A stretch of DNA of 51,036 bases from Acidimicrobiales bacterium (GCA_029263175.1 JAJCXZ010000067.1:1-51036), one strand, 5' to 3'. Positions 8,419 to 17,244 are shown, numbered from the stretch's first letter. Numbers and translations: made by a program. Notes: generated by a model not told the origin, from the sequence alone.

Positions 8419-9275
8419 ACGTCAAACCATACGTGAGCCTGGCCGGTTCCCGACACCGCTTCGTACTCACCGAATTGTGTTCCCTTGGCAGTGCAGGCCG
8501 CACCGCCGAGTGCGCCGACCATCGTGAGGTAGTGACCGAATCGACCCTCCGGTGCGTGCGTCATGTACTCCGGCACGAAGTCGAGGATGGCCGCGTGGTT
8601 GCCGTCCTTCATCCAGGCGATGACCTGACGGTCGGCGGCGCACGCTTCCGGTGTGCGGAGATGAAGGTCGGGATCAGAGGCTTCGTGATCACGAAACTGC
8701 CGCAACGGCCAGAACCGATGGCTGAGGCCGCCACTGGCCAGGATCACCACGCGACGGTCGACTTGGGCAACCGCCTCAGCGAGCAGTTCACCGAAGAGCA
8801 GGAAGTCGTCGGCCTCTCCGGTCTGCACGATGCCGGCGGAGATCCACGCCTCATCGCCCTGCAGGAACGGAAGCAGGTTGATCGTGGGATAGTTGACCGG
8901 CAGGTACGGGTCGTCGATCGGCGTGATCCACGTGTCGTCGCGGTCCTCGGACAGCGCGCCCCATGCCTCGGCCAGCTCGCGGTCGCCGCGCATGTCGAAG
9001 GGCATCTGACACATACCTCGCGGCAGTTCCTCCGAGGTGTACAAGCCGTGCCGACGGTCGGCCGACGAGACCACATGTTCGATCGTGGTGAACCAGTGCG
9101 AGTCGATCACCACGACAGTGTCGGCCTCGATGGGGCCCAACTTCTCGGCCCGCATGTCGTGCAGGCCCTGGAAGAGAGAGGTGTCCTTCCCCTCGTTCAA
9201 CTCCAACCGAACCTCGAGCGGAAGGACGAGCGGCGGCACGTGCGACACGACGGCCGCGCCAACGATCTCCCCCAT
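8415..9275 (-). CDS. Class III extradiol ring-cleavage dioxygenase (LigB fold)
   Basis: A 286-residue enzyme of the LigB/HpcB/MhpB superfamily, which opens catechol-type rings next to the two hydroxyls using Fe(II) and O2. Likely iron ligands are H12 (VVSHVPP) and H60 (VVVIDSHWFTT); GGLSHRFWP holds a further conserved His near the catalytic pocket. The C-terminal half includes EGRFGHYLTMVGALGGA, typical of the family. The substrate is not evident: 3,4-dihydroxyphenylacetate-like and protocatechuate-like rings are the usual choices. It lies 19 bases after the P450 gene and overlaps the GATase by four bases. The FAH, HpaE-like and HpaI-like genes at 37216-40370 could process its product. Confidence 0.85.
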   Translation of the reverse strand: MGEIVGAAVVSHVPPLVLPLEVRLELNEGKDTSLFQGLHDMRAEKLGPIEADTVVVIDSHWFTTIEHVVSSADRRHGLYTSEELPRGMCQMPFDMRGDRELAEAWGALSEDRDDTWITPIDDPYLPVNYPTINLLPFLQGDEAWISAGIVQTGEADDFLLFGELLAEAVAQVDRRVVILASGGLSHRFWPLRQFRDHEASDPDLHLRTPEACAADRQVIAWMKDGNHAAILDFVPEYMTHAPEGRFGHYLTMVGALGGAACTAKGTQFGEYEAVSGTGQAHVWFDV

Positions 9276-9294
9276 CAGACAGTCTCCCTTTCGC

Positions 9295-10563
9295 TCATGC
9301 GACGACTTTCACGGGCATGCGTTTGATGCCGGCGATGAAGTTGGACCGCAGATGATCGATCTCACCGTTCGGTTCGAGATGGTCGATGCGCTTCATCAGC
9401 TCTTCGAACACGAGACGGACCTCCATACGGGCGAGCCAGGCCCCGAGGCACAGGTGCGGGCCGTTGCGACCGAACGCCATGTGATCGTTGCGTTCACGAT
9501 CCATGTCGAATCGGAACGGATTGTCGAACCCGTCCTCGTCGTGATTGGCCGAGTTGAACCACATCGCGACCTTGTCGCCGGCCTTGATCTGCTTGCCGCG
9601 CATCTCGATGTCGGCGGTGGCGGTGCGGCGGAAGTGCATGGTGACCGAGCTGGTCCGCAGCACTTCTTCCACCGCCTTGTCCATCAACTCGGGGCGAGCG
9701 CGCAGGGTGTGCCAGAGCTCGGGATGATTCATCATGTTCCACACACCGTGGGTCATCGTGTAGCGGGTGGTGTCGTTGCCGGCCGCCACGAGCAGGGTGA
9801 AGAAGTTGTTGAACTCCAGGTCGGTCAACGGCACTCCGTCGACCGCCGGCTCGAGAAGCTGGCTGATGATGTCGTCCTTCGGACAGGCACGCCGATCACT
9901 CGCTTGCTCCTGAGCGAAGCGGAAGATCTCGATCGATGCCGGCGAACGGAATGGAACCATGCGGAACTCATCGGTGTCGACGAGGTCCACCGGAAAGTCG
10001 GTGAACTCCGGGTCGGTGTTACCGAGGAGGGCATCACCCCAATCGACGAGCTGACGGCCGTGCTCGTCACTGGTGCCGAGCAGGCGACCGAGCATGCGCA
10101 TCGGCAGCTCTTCGGCGATGTCGTGAACGAAGTCGAACTCGTCGGTCTGCAAGGCCTTCTCGACCACCTCGGCGGCGAGCTGACGGATCGGCTCCTCGAA
10201 GGTCTCGACGGTGCGACGGGTGAAGCCCTTGTTGACGAGACGGCGGTAGCGAGTGTGCTCCGGCGGGTCCATTTCCATCATCGTCTTGCGAGCCGCGGCC
10301 TCCTCTTCGTCCATGTCCTCGAGGCGGATGCCCTTCTCGGAGGTGAACGTGGCGACATCACGGCTGACCGCAAGCGCGTCGTGGTACTTCAGGATCGACC
10401 AGAAGCCGGTGCCGTCGGCCTCCTCGGTCCAATGGATCGGATCCTCGGCGCGCAGCCGAGCAAACGTCGCGTGAGGAACACCGTCGATGTATGCGTCGTG
10501 CGACGTGATGTCGGCATCGTCGGGGCCGAGGTTGGCGAGATAGTTGTCGGCGTAGGTGCTCAT
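9295..10563 (-). CDS. Cytochrome P450 (operon with ADC-family enzyme and dioxygenase)
   Basis: A 422-residue soluble bacterial P450. The heme Cys lies in FGRNGPHLCLGAWLAR, the ExxR motif in EEVLR, and the I-helix oxygen-activation stretch in VAAGNDTTRYT. The longer frame upstream is ignored: the ATG at 10563 overlaps the stop of the ADC-family gene by one base (TGATG). It would hydroxylate a substrate using electrons from a ferredoxin; none is encoded beside it, and the only ferredoxin in the window is at 29326. It resembles the other two P450s here (for example RMVPFRSPAS versus RLLPFGSPAS) but is the more divergent of the three. Confidence 0.92.
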   Translation of the reverse strand: MSTYADNYLANLGPDDADITSHDAYIDGVPHATFARLRAEDPIHWTEEADGTGFWSILKYHDALAVSRDVATFTSEKGIRLEDMDEEEAAARKTMMEMDPPEHTRYRRLVNKGFTRRTVETFEEPIRQLAAEVVEKALQTDEFDFVHDIAEELPMRMLGRLLGTSDEHGRQLVDWGDALLGNTDPEFTDFPVDLVDTDEFRMVPFRSPASIEIFRFAQEQASDRRACPKDDIISQLLEPAVDGVPLTDLEFNNFFTLLVAAGNDTTRYTMTHGVWNMMNHPELWHTLRARPELMDKAVEEVLRTSSVTMHFRRTATADIEMRGKQIKAGDKVAMWFNSANHDEDGFDNPFRFDMDRERNDHMAFGRNGPHLCLGAWLARMEVRLVFEELMKRIDHLEPNGEIDHLRSNFIAGIKRMPVKVVA

Positions 10564-11378
10564 CACTTCGCTGCCATCGGGTTGGGTGCGGCCCACACGG
10601 TGGTGCCACCGGCCATCGAGTTGCCGACCTGGCGGTAGAAGCCGCCGATCACTTCTTCCACCGGCAGGAGATGGAGCTCCTCGGTTGGGTTGTCGTGGAT
10701 GTCGAGCTCGGCATCGCCGGCGTAGACCGGACCGACCTCCACGTCGAAGCCGCCCATGGTGACGAGCTCGTCGAGAGAGTCACGCCCGTCCATCTCGATC
10801 GCCGGCATCTGGCGGGTGTGCAGCATGGGATGTCCATTGACGAAGCCGGCGGACTCGGTGGTGCCGGTGATGGTGAAGCGGGCATCGGCGATGCGCCGAC
10901 CCCACGTCGACACCGTTGCCCCAAAGCGACCACCCGGCTCGAGGCGGGGACCGGCCTTGCCATGGGTGATGTGGCGGGTCATCCAGATCTCACTCATCTT
11001 CTTCGGGTAGCCCTGCACCACACCACGGGCCATGGCGAAGTCCTTGTCGACCCAGATGTACGCGGCGCGGCTGTAGGTCCTGCCCTCGTACTTCAAACGG
11101 ACGACGAGGAAGACCTCTTTGTACTGCGAGCGGGCCGGGTCGAGGAGCTCCTCGAACGAGTCGGAGCAGCTCTGCCACTCGGCCCAGATCAGCGCACACG
11201 CGCCCGGGTCTTCATCGGCGAGCTGCATGCCATCGGGCAGGAGCGCCGCCACGTTGGCCGGATCGGTGCGGTACTCCACCGTGAGCATCTCACCGGAGTA
11301 GTGCCACGGCGGACCGGGCAGGATGCCGGCCACGCCCGTGGGCGTGCGCGGATACATGAACCCCTGAAGCTCAGCCAT
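10563..11378 (-). CDS. Acetoacetate decarboxylase (ADC)-family enzyme
   Basis: A 271-residue member of the ADC fold. The adjacent lysines K126-K127 in VVQGYPKKMSEIW match the Schiff-base Lys and its neighbour in acetoacetate decarboxylase, so imine chemistry (decarboxylation, hydration or aldol reactions) is likely. Acetoacetate itself is an unlikely substrate given the P450 and extradiol dioxygenase in the same operon; a 2- or 3-oxo acid from ring cleavage is more plausible. It is the first gene of the five-gene minus-strand operon, and its start lies 12 bases from the 20-bp operator at 11391-11410, so it is probably repressed by the MarR protein. Confidence 0.8.
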   Translation of the reverse strand: MAELQGFMYPRTPTGVAGILPGPPWHYSGEMLTVEYRTDPANVAALLPDGMQLADEDPGACALIWAEWQSCSDSFEELLDPARSQYKEVFLVVRLKYEGRTYSRAAYIWVDKDFAMARGVVQGYPKKMSEIWMTRHITHGKAGPRLEPGGRFGATVSTWGRRIADARFTITGTTESAGFVNGHPMLHTRQMPAIEMDGRDSLDELVTMGGFDVEVGPVYAGDAELDIHDNPTEELHLLPVEEVIGGFYRQVGNSMAGGTTVWAAPNPMAAK

Positions 11379-11390
11379 CCGGACACCCTA

Positions 11391-11410
11391 ATCGTTTGGT
11401 ACCGAATGAT
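11391..11410. promoter_or_regulatory. Predicted MarR operator, ADC-operon/amidase divergent gap
   Basis: ATCGTTTGGT/ACCGAATGAT: a 20-bp partial palindrome (16 of 20 positions symmetric, extending to 22 bp with flanking A and T). It matches the two sites beside the marR gene and the site before the ABC importer. It lies between the divergent ADC-family operon (start 11378) and the amidase (start 11469) and could control either or both. Confidence 0.7.
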
Positions 11411-11468
11411 TCAAGACGGGTTGACGGCGGGAGTGGAACACGGGGCGTAGCCCTAGGAGACTCGGTCG

Positions 11469-12887
11469 GTGACCGACTCTCGAAATCTTCCGACAGCCAT
11501 CGACTTGATGACGGCACTCGAACGCCGCGAAATCTCGGCCCGCGAGTTGCTCCGCGAACATCTCGATGCGGTGGCGGCCCACAATCCCGCGCTCAACGCC
11601 GTGGTCACGCTGGCCGCGGAGCGGGCGGCCGACGAAGCGGCGACCGTCGACGAACGGCGCGCCGCCGGCGATTCTCCCGGCCCACTGGCCGGTCTGCCGA
11701 TCACGATCAAGGACGCTCTGCAGACGGCCGGAATTCGATCCACGGGTGGTGCTCCCGAGCTCGCCGAGAACGTGCCGGACGTCGACGCGCCTGCGGTCGC
11801 GCGGTTGCGTGATGCCGGAGCGGTGGTTTTCGGCAAGACCAACCTCCCCTGCTGGTCGGGTGATGTACAGACATTCAACGACCTGTTCGGCACGACCAAC
11901 AATCCGTGGGACCTGACCCGCACTCCCGGCGGCTCCTCGGGCGGGGCCGCCGCGGCGGTGGCGACGGGCATGACGCCGTTCGAACTGGGCACCGACATCG
12001 GCGGATCGGTGCGCATCCCCGCATCGAACTGTGGCATCTACGGCCACAAGCCGACCTTCGGCGTCATTCCGACGCTCGGTTACCTCGATCATGCCGAAGG
12101 CGGTGACACGGAGGCCGACGTGAACGTCTTCGGACCGCTCACCAGATCGGTCGACGATCTCGAGATGGTCTTCGACCTTCTGGCCGGACCAACTGACCCT
12201 GCTGCTCGGGGTTGGAGCCTCGACCTGCCCCCTGCCGCCGCGACCGAACTCGGCGAGTTTCGAATCGCGGCCTGGCTCGACGATCCGTTCTGCCCGGTCG
12301 ATCCCCGCGTCCGCGCGGTTCACGAACGTGCGCTCGAACGGCTCGAAGCAGCCGGGGCAAAGATCGACCTCGCGCGACCGGAGTTCGATGCCGCCGAGAT
12401 GACCGCAGCCGGTGGACTGCTCATCAGCGCCGCCGCCTCGCCGGTGCTCAGCGCGGCCGAGACTGACGAGGATCAAGGCGACGACCGCCGACTGACGCAC
12501 ATCGAATGGCACCACCTCAACCGGATCCGCATCGCGGGTCGCCGCCAGTGGGCCTCGTTCTTCGAGGGTTACCACATCGTCCTCTGCCCGGTCCTGCCCG
12601 TGGCGCCGATCGTGCATCAGCAGCCGGCGCCGGGCGGCAGCAACTGGGCCGACCCGCTCACCGGCCACGACCGTCCCTACCGCGACCTCATCGGATGGAC
12701 CGCGCTGGTGGGGTCGGCCTACCTGCCCTCGACCGTCGCCCCGCTCGGCCTCACCGACACCGGCCTTCCGGTCGGCGGGCAGATCGTCGGATCGTTCCTG
12801 TCCGACCGCACCACGATCGCCTTTGCCCGCGCCATCGAAGAAGCAGTCGGCGGCTTCACCCCACCGCCGCACGGCACCCCTGACTAG
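11469..12887 (+). CDS. Amidase-signature family hydrolase
   Basis: A 472-residue amidase with the full Ser-Ser-Lys triad: K81 in GLPITIKDAL, the cis-Ser in TPGGSSGGAAAA (S156) and the nucleophile S180 in TDIGGSVRIPASNCG. It would hydrolyse a carboxamide to acid and ammonia. The GTG start has AGGAGA at 11455-11460, eight bases upstream. The neighbouring NicX/NicD-like genes suggest an amide from a pyridine pathway (maleamate, or the starting amide) as one candidate, though known maleamate amidases belong to another family. It ends convergent with the NicX-like gene; the two stop codons overlap in the palindrome CTAG. Confidence 0.88.
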   Translation: MTDSRNLPTAIDLMTALERREISARELLREHLDAVAAHNPALNAVVTLAAERAADEAATVDERRAAGDSPGPLAGLPITIKDALQTAGIRSTGGAPELAENVPDVDAPAVARLRDAGAVVFGKTNLPCWSGDVQTFNDLFGTTNNPWDLTRTPGGSSGGAAAAVATGMTPFELGTDIGGSVRIPASNCGIYGHKPTFGVIPTLGYLDHAEGGDTEADVNVFGPLTRSVDDLEMVFDLLAGPTDPAARGWSLDLPPAAATELGEFRIAAWLDDPFCPVDPRVRAVHERALERLEAAGAKIDLARPEFDAAEMTAAGGLLISAAASPVLSAAETDEDQGDDRRLTHIEWHHLNRIRIAGRRQWASFFEGYHIVLCPVLPVAPIVHQQPAPGGSNWADPLTGHDRPYRDLIGWTALVGSAYLPSTVAPLGLTDTGLPVGGQIVGSFLSDRTTIAFARAIEEAVGGFTPPPHGTPD

Positions 12888-13930
12888 GTCAGGTCGTCTC
12901 GCAACGACCCCGCATCAACGACGACCTCGCCGTCGAGGCTGACAGAACAGTTGCGCATCGGCAGATCGAAATGGCCACGACAGAAGCGGCCGGCGACCTC
13001 GTTGGCGCCGGTGGAAAAAACGACGTTGCCGGCGAACGCCCGCAACTCGGTGCCGTTGATGTCCGCCTTGTCCCACATGGCAAGCGACTCCCAGCGCGCA
13101 CCGGTATTCATGCCCCAACCGATGTGGCTCACGGCGTACGCATCCGGCTCACCAAAGGCGGCGAGGTAGGAGCGCATCAGTTCCGCGTCGTGGCCGTCGC
13201 CTTCGATTTCGGTGACATAGTCGTCGACGACCGTCAGCCTGATCGGCTCGCGGATGTACTCCTTGAAAGTGAGATTGATGTCGCCGGTGTCGAGCACAAC
13301 CGTGCCGTTGATGGTGCCCGCCGCCGGGAACGCCAGCACAAGCCCACCGGGCCAGTGGGCGATGCTGCCCGGCTCGGTGCACCAGCCGTAGGAGCCGGCG
13401 CGGAAAGCCCCCTCGAGATCGACGGTGAGATCAGTGCCGGCGGCCGAGGTGACCTGCATTATCGACGCCGCTTCGATGAGCGCGAGACCGTGGTCGACCC
13501 GGTCGGCGAGGGCCGGATCGTGGGGCCAGCGTTCGACGTTTTCGGGATGCTCGGCCGAGATCATCAGCACGCGAGCCGAGCCGCTCAGGATCTCCCCCAG
13601 CTCAGGCGCGTGAAGCAGACCCTCGGCCGTGCAGTCGACAACGAAGTCGGCCTCACGCAGCGCCGCGATCACCGCTCGATGGCCGGCGATCGCCTGCGAT
13701 GCACCGGTCGATCTGATCGGCAGCGGGCCGGGGTTGGCGGGTGTGGGCATTCGCACGTCGGCGACGGCGGCCCCACACATCTCCAGGGCGAGCCGCGCCG
13801 TCTGCACGATCCGCGCCGAACTGGCTGACTCCGACAACAGCACGGCCACCTCGCCGGCGCGGAGATTGCATGCCTCGAACTGCTCGGCGTAGCGCTTGAC
13901 CCAGCGCCACTCGGCGAGCGAGCCCGTCAT
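12884..13930 (-). CDS. NicX-like 2,5-dihydroxypyridine 5,6-dioxygenase
   Basis: A 348-residue protein of the family that includes NicX, a non-heme Fe(II) dioxygenase cutting 2,5-dihydroxypyridine to N-formylmaleamate. The metal set I recall for NicX (His265, His318, Asp320) has counterparts at the right spacing: H269 in YAVSHIGWGMNTG and H320-x-D322 in CRGHFDLPMRN. The family is distantly related to M29 aminopeptidases, the main alternative annotation. ATG 13930 overlaps the stop of the preceding gene by four bases (ATGA). It is the last gene of a three-gene operon that starts with a NicD-like hydrolase, the next enzyme of the same pathway, which supports the call. Confidence 0.75.
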   Translation of the reverse strand: MTGSLAEWRWVKRYAEQFEACNLRAGEVAVLLSESASSARIVQTARLALEMCGAAVADVRMPTPANPGPLPIRSTGASQAIAGHRAVIAALREADFVVDCTAEGLLHAPELGEILSGSARVLMISAEHPENVERWPHDPALADRVDHGLALIEAASIMQVTSAAGTDLTVDLEGAFRAGSYGWCTEPGSIAHWPGGLVLAFPAAGTINGTVVLDTGDINLTFKEYIREPIRLTVVDDYVTEIEGDGHDAELMRSYLAAFGEPDAYAVSHIGWGMNTGARWESLAMWDKADINGTELRAFAGNVVFSTGANEVAGRFCRGHFDLPMRNCSVSLDGEVVVDAGSLRDDLT

Positions 13931-15096
13931 GTTTCCCCATCCTCGTAGAGACCGGAACGGCTGAGCCGCTCGAGACAAACCTCGACACTCCAGGGGAGCA
14001 TCGTGGCACCGCAGCGAGCGTCACGGTAGGCACGCTCGATGAAGCTTGGACGCAACATAGAACGTCCACCGCACACGCGCACGGCGAGCGACGCCATCTG
14101 GGGCGCGCCCTCCATCGTCGTCACGAGCGAGCTCATGGCCCGGCGAACCTGCGCGGGCGACGGATCGAGCTGCACTTCGCCGAGCACCCGATACAGGAGG
14201 GCCTGCGCCTGTTCGTAGATGAGGTTCATCTCCGCCCAGCCCTGCTGCTTCATCGGGAGATCGCGACGGCCGCTCTTGGTGAGGTAGTCGGCGGTGAAGT
14301 CGAGGATCGCCCGCATCAACCCAACGTAGGAGAACGAGAGCGTCATGAAGAAGTACGGGAACCGGTCGGCCGACTGGTTGAAGTGGCCGGGCGGCAGCCA
14401 CTCCTGCTCGGCGGGTACGAAGACCTCGGTCATCACCATGTCGCGCGAGTCGGTGCCCCGCATTCCGAGTGGGTCCCATTCGCCGATGATCTCCACACCC
14501 TCTCCGCGGTGGGGCACACCGAGCATGCGCACGCGGTCGTCGCCTTCCACCATCGCCAACACGTTGTGGAAGTCCGCCGCGCCCGCCAGTGAGGCAAAGA
14601 TCTTTTTGCCCGAGACGCGATAACCGCCAGCCACCGGTGTCGCTCGGGTGGCGTATCCGGCAGTGGCGCTCGCCTGCGCTCCCTCGGAGAAGGGCTGGCT
14701 GTGGATGTGCTGCTCCTCGACGATCCCCTTCCATATGAGCCGCCGACGGGCATCGAGGAACTCCTGGGCTTCGGCGTCCATGTCGAGCTGGCCACCGATT
14801 TCCCCGACCAGCAAGGTGGTGGCCACGTGCATGTTGAACGTGAGCGCCGTGCTCGCGCAATGCCGACTGAGCTCTTCGGACGCCAATGCATAAGCCACGA
14901 AGTCGCCGCCGAGCCCCCCGGCCTCCTTCGGAATGCAGATGGCGAGGAGCCCAGCCGCCTTGAGGTCGTCCCAGTTCGCATACGGGAACGACGCCGATCG
15001 ATCGAGCTCCTCGGCCCGAGCCGCCATCGCCGGACCGATCTCGGCGACCTTGTCGATGATGGCGACTCGCTCGGGCGTGTGCAACGGACTACTCAT
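13927..15096 (-). CDS. Acyl-CoA dehydrogenase-fold flavoprotein, probably a monooxygenase
   Basis: A 389-residue protein with the acyl-CoA dehydrogenase fold (N-terminal helical domain, central beta domain, C-terminal helical domain). Where true dehydrogenases have the catalytic (Y)EGT stretch after RDAR, this protein reads CGATMLPWSVEV, so that base is missing. The typical FAD/substrate loop T-E-P-x-A-G-S is also absent. The same fold without the base is used by two-component flavin monooxygenases (HpaB/HsaA/DszC type), and ring hydroxylation just before a NicX-like dioxygenase would make sense. No flavin reductase is obvious in the operon. Start and stop overlap both neighbours (8 and 4 bases). 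Confidence 0.72.
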   Translation of the reverse strand: MSSPLHTPERVAIIDKVAEIGPAMAARAEELDRSASFPYANWDDLKAAGLLAICIPKEAGGLGGDFVAYALASEELSRHCASTALTFNMHVATTLLVGEIGGQLDMDAEAQEFLDARRRLIWKGIVEEQHIHSQPFSEGAQASATAGYATRATPVAGGYRVSGKKIFASLAGAADFHNVLAMVEGDDRVRMLGVPHRGEGVEIIGEWDPLGMRGTDSRDMVMTEVFVPAEQEWLPPGHFNQSADRFPYFFMTLSFSYVGLMRAILDFTADYLTKSGRRDLPMKQQGWAEMNLIYEQAQALLYRVLGEVQLDPSPAQVRRAMSSLVTTMEGAPQMASLAVRVCGGRSMLRPSFIERAYRDARCGATMLPWSVEVCLERLSRSGLYEDGET

Positions 15097-15910
15097 TGGC
15101 TCCTCTTTCGTTCAGGAATTCGACGACCAGTTTGTTGAAGCGGTCGGGATCCTCGGCCGGCGAAAGATGCCCGATGCCGTCGAGCACTTCGAATCGACTG
15201 TCGGCGAGGCCGTCGTGGAGCACTTGGGCATAGCTCGGCGGCGTCTCACGATCGAGCTCGCCCACGATGACGAGCGCAGGGTTCCGGATCTCTTGCAGCT
15301 GATCGCGGACGTCGTTCGTCGGAAGGCACTCGACCGCAGCGCGGAACCCTTCCGGGGAGATCTGGCTGAAGCAACCGATCGTCTCGTCACGAATCTGCCC
15401 AGTGAGTGCGACGGCCGTGACGGCATCGACGATCCGCTCGGCATCGTCAGCCGGGGTACCACCATTCTCCAGGGCTGCGAGACGGTCACGCATCCAGTCT
15501 TCGCGAGTGGTGCCGTCCATGCCAAAGGCGGGGCTGGTATCGGCGAGCACGAGTCGGCCTACACGTTCGGGGTGACCGATCGCAGCATGTAGCGCGTGCA
15601 TGCCCCCGAACGAGAGGCCGACGAAGTCAGCCGTCTCGGCGTCGATGACGTCGAGGAGGTCGACGAGACGAGCCGCGATGCCGGGAAAGTCGAGTGGGGC
15701 CAGGGGCTCGGCATCCCCGTAGCCCGGCATGTCCCAGGCAACACATCGGTAGTGCGCCGACAACGCTCGTAACTGCGGCCCCCACGCTGATCGGGTGCCG
15801 CCGAGGCCGTGAAGGAAGATCACCGGCGGACCCTCTCCGGCCTCACGCCACGAAAGCCCGTCCTGTCGATGGTCGCTCCACCCAACCGTGTCAGATGCAG
15901 CCTGCCCCAT
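15089..15910 (-). CDS. Alpha/beta hydrolase, NicD-like (N-formylmaleamate deformylase candidate)
   Basis: A 273-residue alpha/beta hydrolase with nucleophile S100 (GLSFGGMHAL), D124 (RLVLADTS), H248 (GIGHLSPAED) and oxyanion segment FLHGLGG. NicD of the nicotinate pathway has, as I recall, Ser101, Asp125 and His245, an almost identical spacing, and acts right after NicX. 3-Oxoadipate enol-lactonase and other C-C hydrolases look similar, so the substrate stays open; the NicX-like partner two genes downstream favours deformylase. It is the first gene of the minus-strand trio. A paralogue lies at 30995-31810. It diverges from the aminotransferase gene across 101 bases. Confidence 0.78.
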   Translation of the reverse strand: MGQAASDTVGWSDHRQDGLSWREAGEGPPVIFLHGLGGTRSAWGPQLRALSAHYRCVAWDMPGYGDAEPLAPLDFPGIAARLVDLLDVIDAETADFVGLSFGGMHALHAAIGHPERVGRLVLADTSPAFGMDGTTREDWMRDRLAALENGGTPADDAERIVDAVTAVALTGQIRDETIGCFSQISPEGFRAAVECLPTNDVRDQLQEIRNPALVIVGELDRETPPSYAQVLHDGLADSRFEVLDGIGHLSPAEDPDRFNKLVVEFLNERGANE

Positions 15911-16011
15911 CCCGGCGACTGTATCCCGACAGAAGAATCGCTACGATCCCGAAACCAGTTGTGACAACCTGAGCATCAAACCCACGCTCGACCCAAAGAA
16001 GGAACGCCGCC

Positions 16012-17238
16012 ATGCCTCCCGCACTACTCCACGCCTTCGCCAAGCCATCCCAAGACGCCTTTGTCACACTCGTGAGGGCCGAGGGCGTCCGCACGTGGGA
16101 CGACACCGGCAAGGAGTACATCGATGGGCTCGGCAGCCTTTGGTATTGCCAGGCGGGCCATGGACGCAGCGAGATCATCGATGCTGTCACTGAGCAGATG
16201 AAAGCCCTTGGCTCGTTCCACACCTTTGCCCCGCTCGGCAGCGACGTCTCCGACAAGGCCGCGGAGCGGATCATGTCGGTCTCGCCGTTCCCCGACGGTC
16301 GGGTATTTCTCACCTGCTCGGGTTCAGAGTCGATCGACACCGCGGTGAAGTTGCTACGCAAGATCCCGATTCTCAACAACGAACCGGACCGCCAGATCAT
16401 CCTCAAGCGCACCCGCGGCTATCACGGAGTGAACCTGGGCGGCACGTCGATGCAGGGCATCGCCGCGAACCGCGAAGGCTGGGGCGACCTGCTCCCCCAC
16501 GTCATCGAGGTCGATCCCGACGACATCGAATCCGCGGCACGGGTCTTCGCCGAGCACGGTCCGCGGATCGCCGGCGTCATCACCGAGCCGGTCCAAGGGG
16601 CCGGCGGGGTCTTCCCACCCCCGGACGGCTATCTCGAGGGTCTCCGCCGCCTGTGCGACGACAACGGCGCGCTTCTCGTGTTCGACGAGGTCATCACCGG
16701 TTTCGGCCGCACCGGCAACTGGTTCGCCACCGACACCTACGGGGTGACGCCGGATCTGATCACCTTCGCCAAGGGCGTCACCAGCGGCTACCAGCCGATG
16801 GGTGGCGTGCTCGTGAGCCGGGGCGTGTGTGATGTGCTCGAGGCCGACCCCGACTTCGTATTCATGCACGGCTACACCTACAGCGGCCACCCGGCAGCCT
16901 GCGCAGCAGCGATCGCCAACATCGACCTTCTCGAGCGCGACGGGCTCGTCGAGCGCGCCAACCAGATCGGTGAACGCTTGTCCGCCGGCCTCAACGCGCT
17001 GAAGGCCGACGGCCTCCTCGACGAGGTACGCGGCATCGGCGCCATCTGGGGCGCACAGCTGAGCGGCGACGACATCGCCAACCGCGGCATCGCCGTTCGC
17101 GATCGAATGGTCGAGCTCGGGGTTCTCTGCCGGGCCATCAATGGCACGCTTGCGTTCTGCCCACCGCTGATCATGAAAGATGCCGACCTCGACGAGATGG
17201 TCGACGTCCTCGCCCAGGCGGTACGCGAGAACTCCTAG
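16012..17238 (+). CDS. Class III (omega-amino acid type) aminotransferase
   Basis: A 408-residue PLP-dependent aminotransferase. The cofactor Asp is D225 in LLVFDEVITGFGRTG and the Schiff-base Lys is K254 in DLITFAKGVTSGYQPMGG; this is the omega-amino acid:pyruvate or diamine aminotransferase subgroup. It would move the terminal amino group of an amine or omega-amino acid to pyruvate or 2-oxoglutarate, giving an aldehyde or semialdehyde. It begins a plus-strand operon with an LLM oxidoreductase (6-base gap) and an SDR. The aldehyde dehydrogenases and amine-handling GS-like gene elsewhere in the window fit such a role, but the substrate is unknown. Confidence 0.88.
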   Translation: MPPALLHAFAKPSQDAFVTLVRAEGVRTWDDTGKEYIDGLGSLWYCQAGHGRSEIIDAVTEQMKALGSFHTFAPLGSDVSDKAAERIMSVSPFPDGRVFLTCSGSESIDTAVKLLRKIPILNNEPDRQIILKRTRGYHGVNLGGTSMQGIAANREGWGDLLPHVIEVDPDDIESAARVFAEHGPRIAGVITEPVQGAGGVFPPPDGYLEGLRRLCDDNGALLVFDEVITGFGRTGNWFATDTYGVTPDLITFAKGVTSGYQPMGGVLVSRGVCDVLEADPDFVFMHGYTYSGHPAACAAAIANIDLLERDGLVERANQIGERLSAGLNALKADGLLDEVRGIGAIWGAQLSGDDIANRGIAVRDRMVELGVLCRAINGTLAFCPPLIMKDADLDEMVDVLAQAVRENS

Positions 17239-17244
17239 CTCGCC

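Noticed and set aside
11388-12872. 494-codon minus-strand open frame opposite the amidase
   Set aside because: The amidase-signature triad and ribosome site lie on the plus strand. The antisense frame shows no family motif.
15935-15958. Possible fifth operator between the NicD-like and aminotransferase genes
   Set aside because: Only part of the motif fits (ATCG, TCCCGAA) and a one-base insertion is needed; too weak to include.
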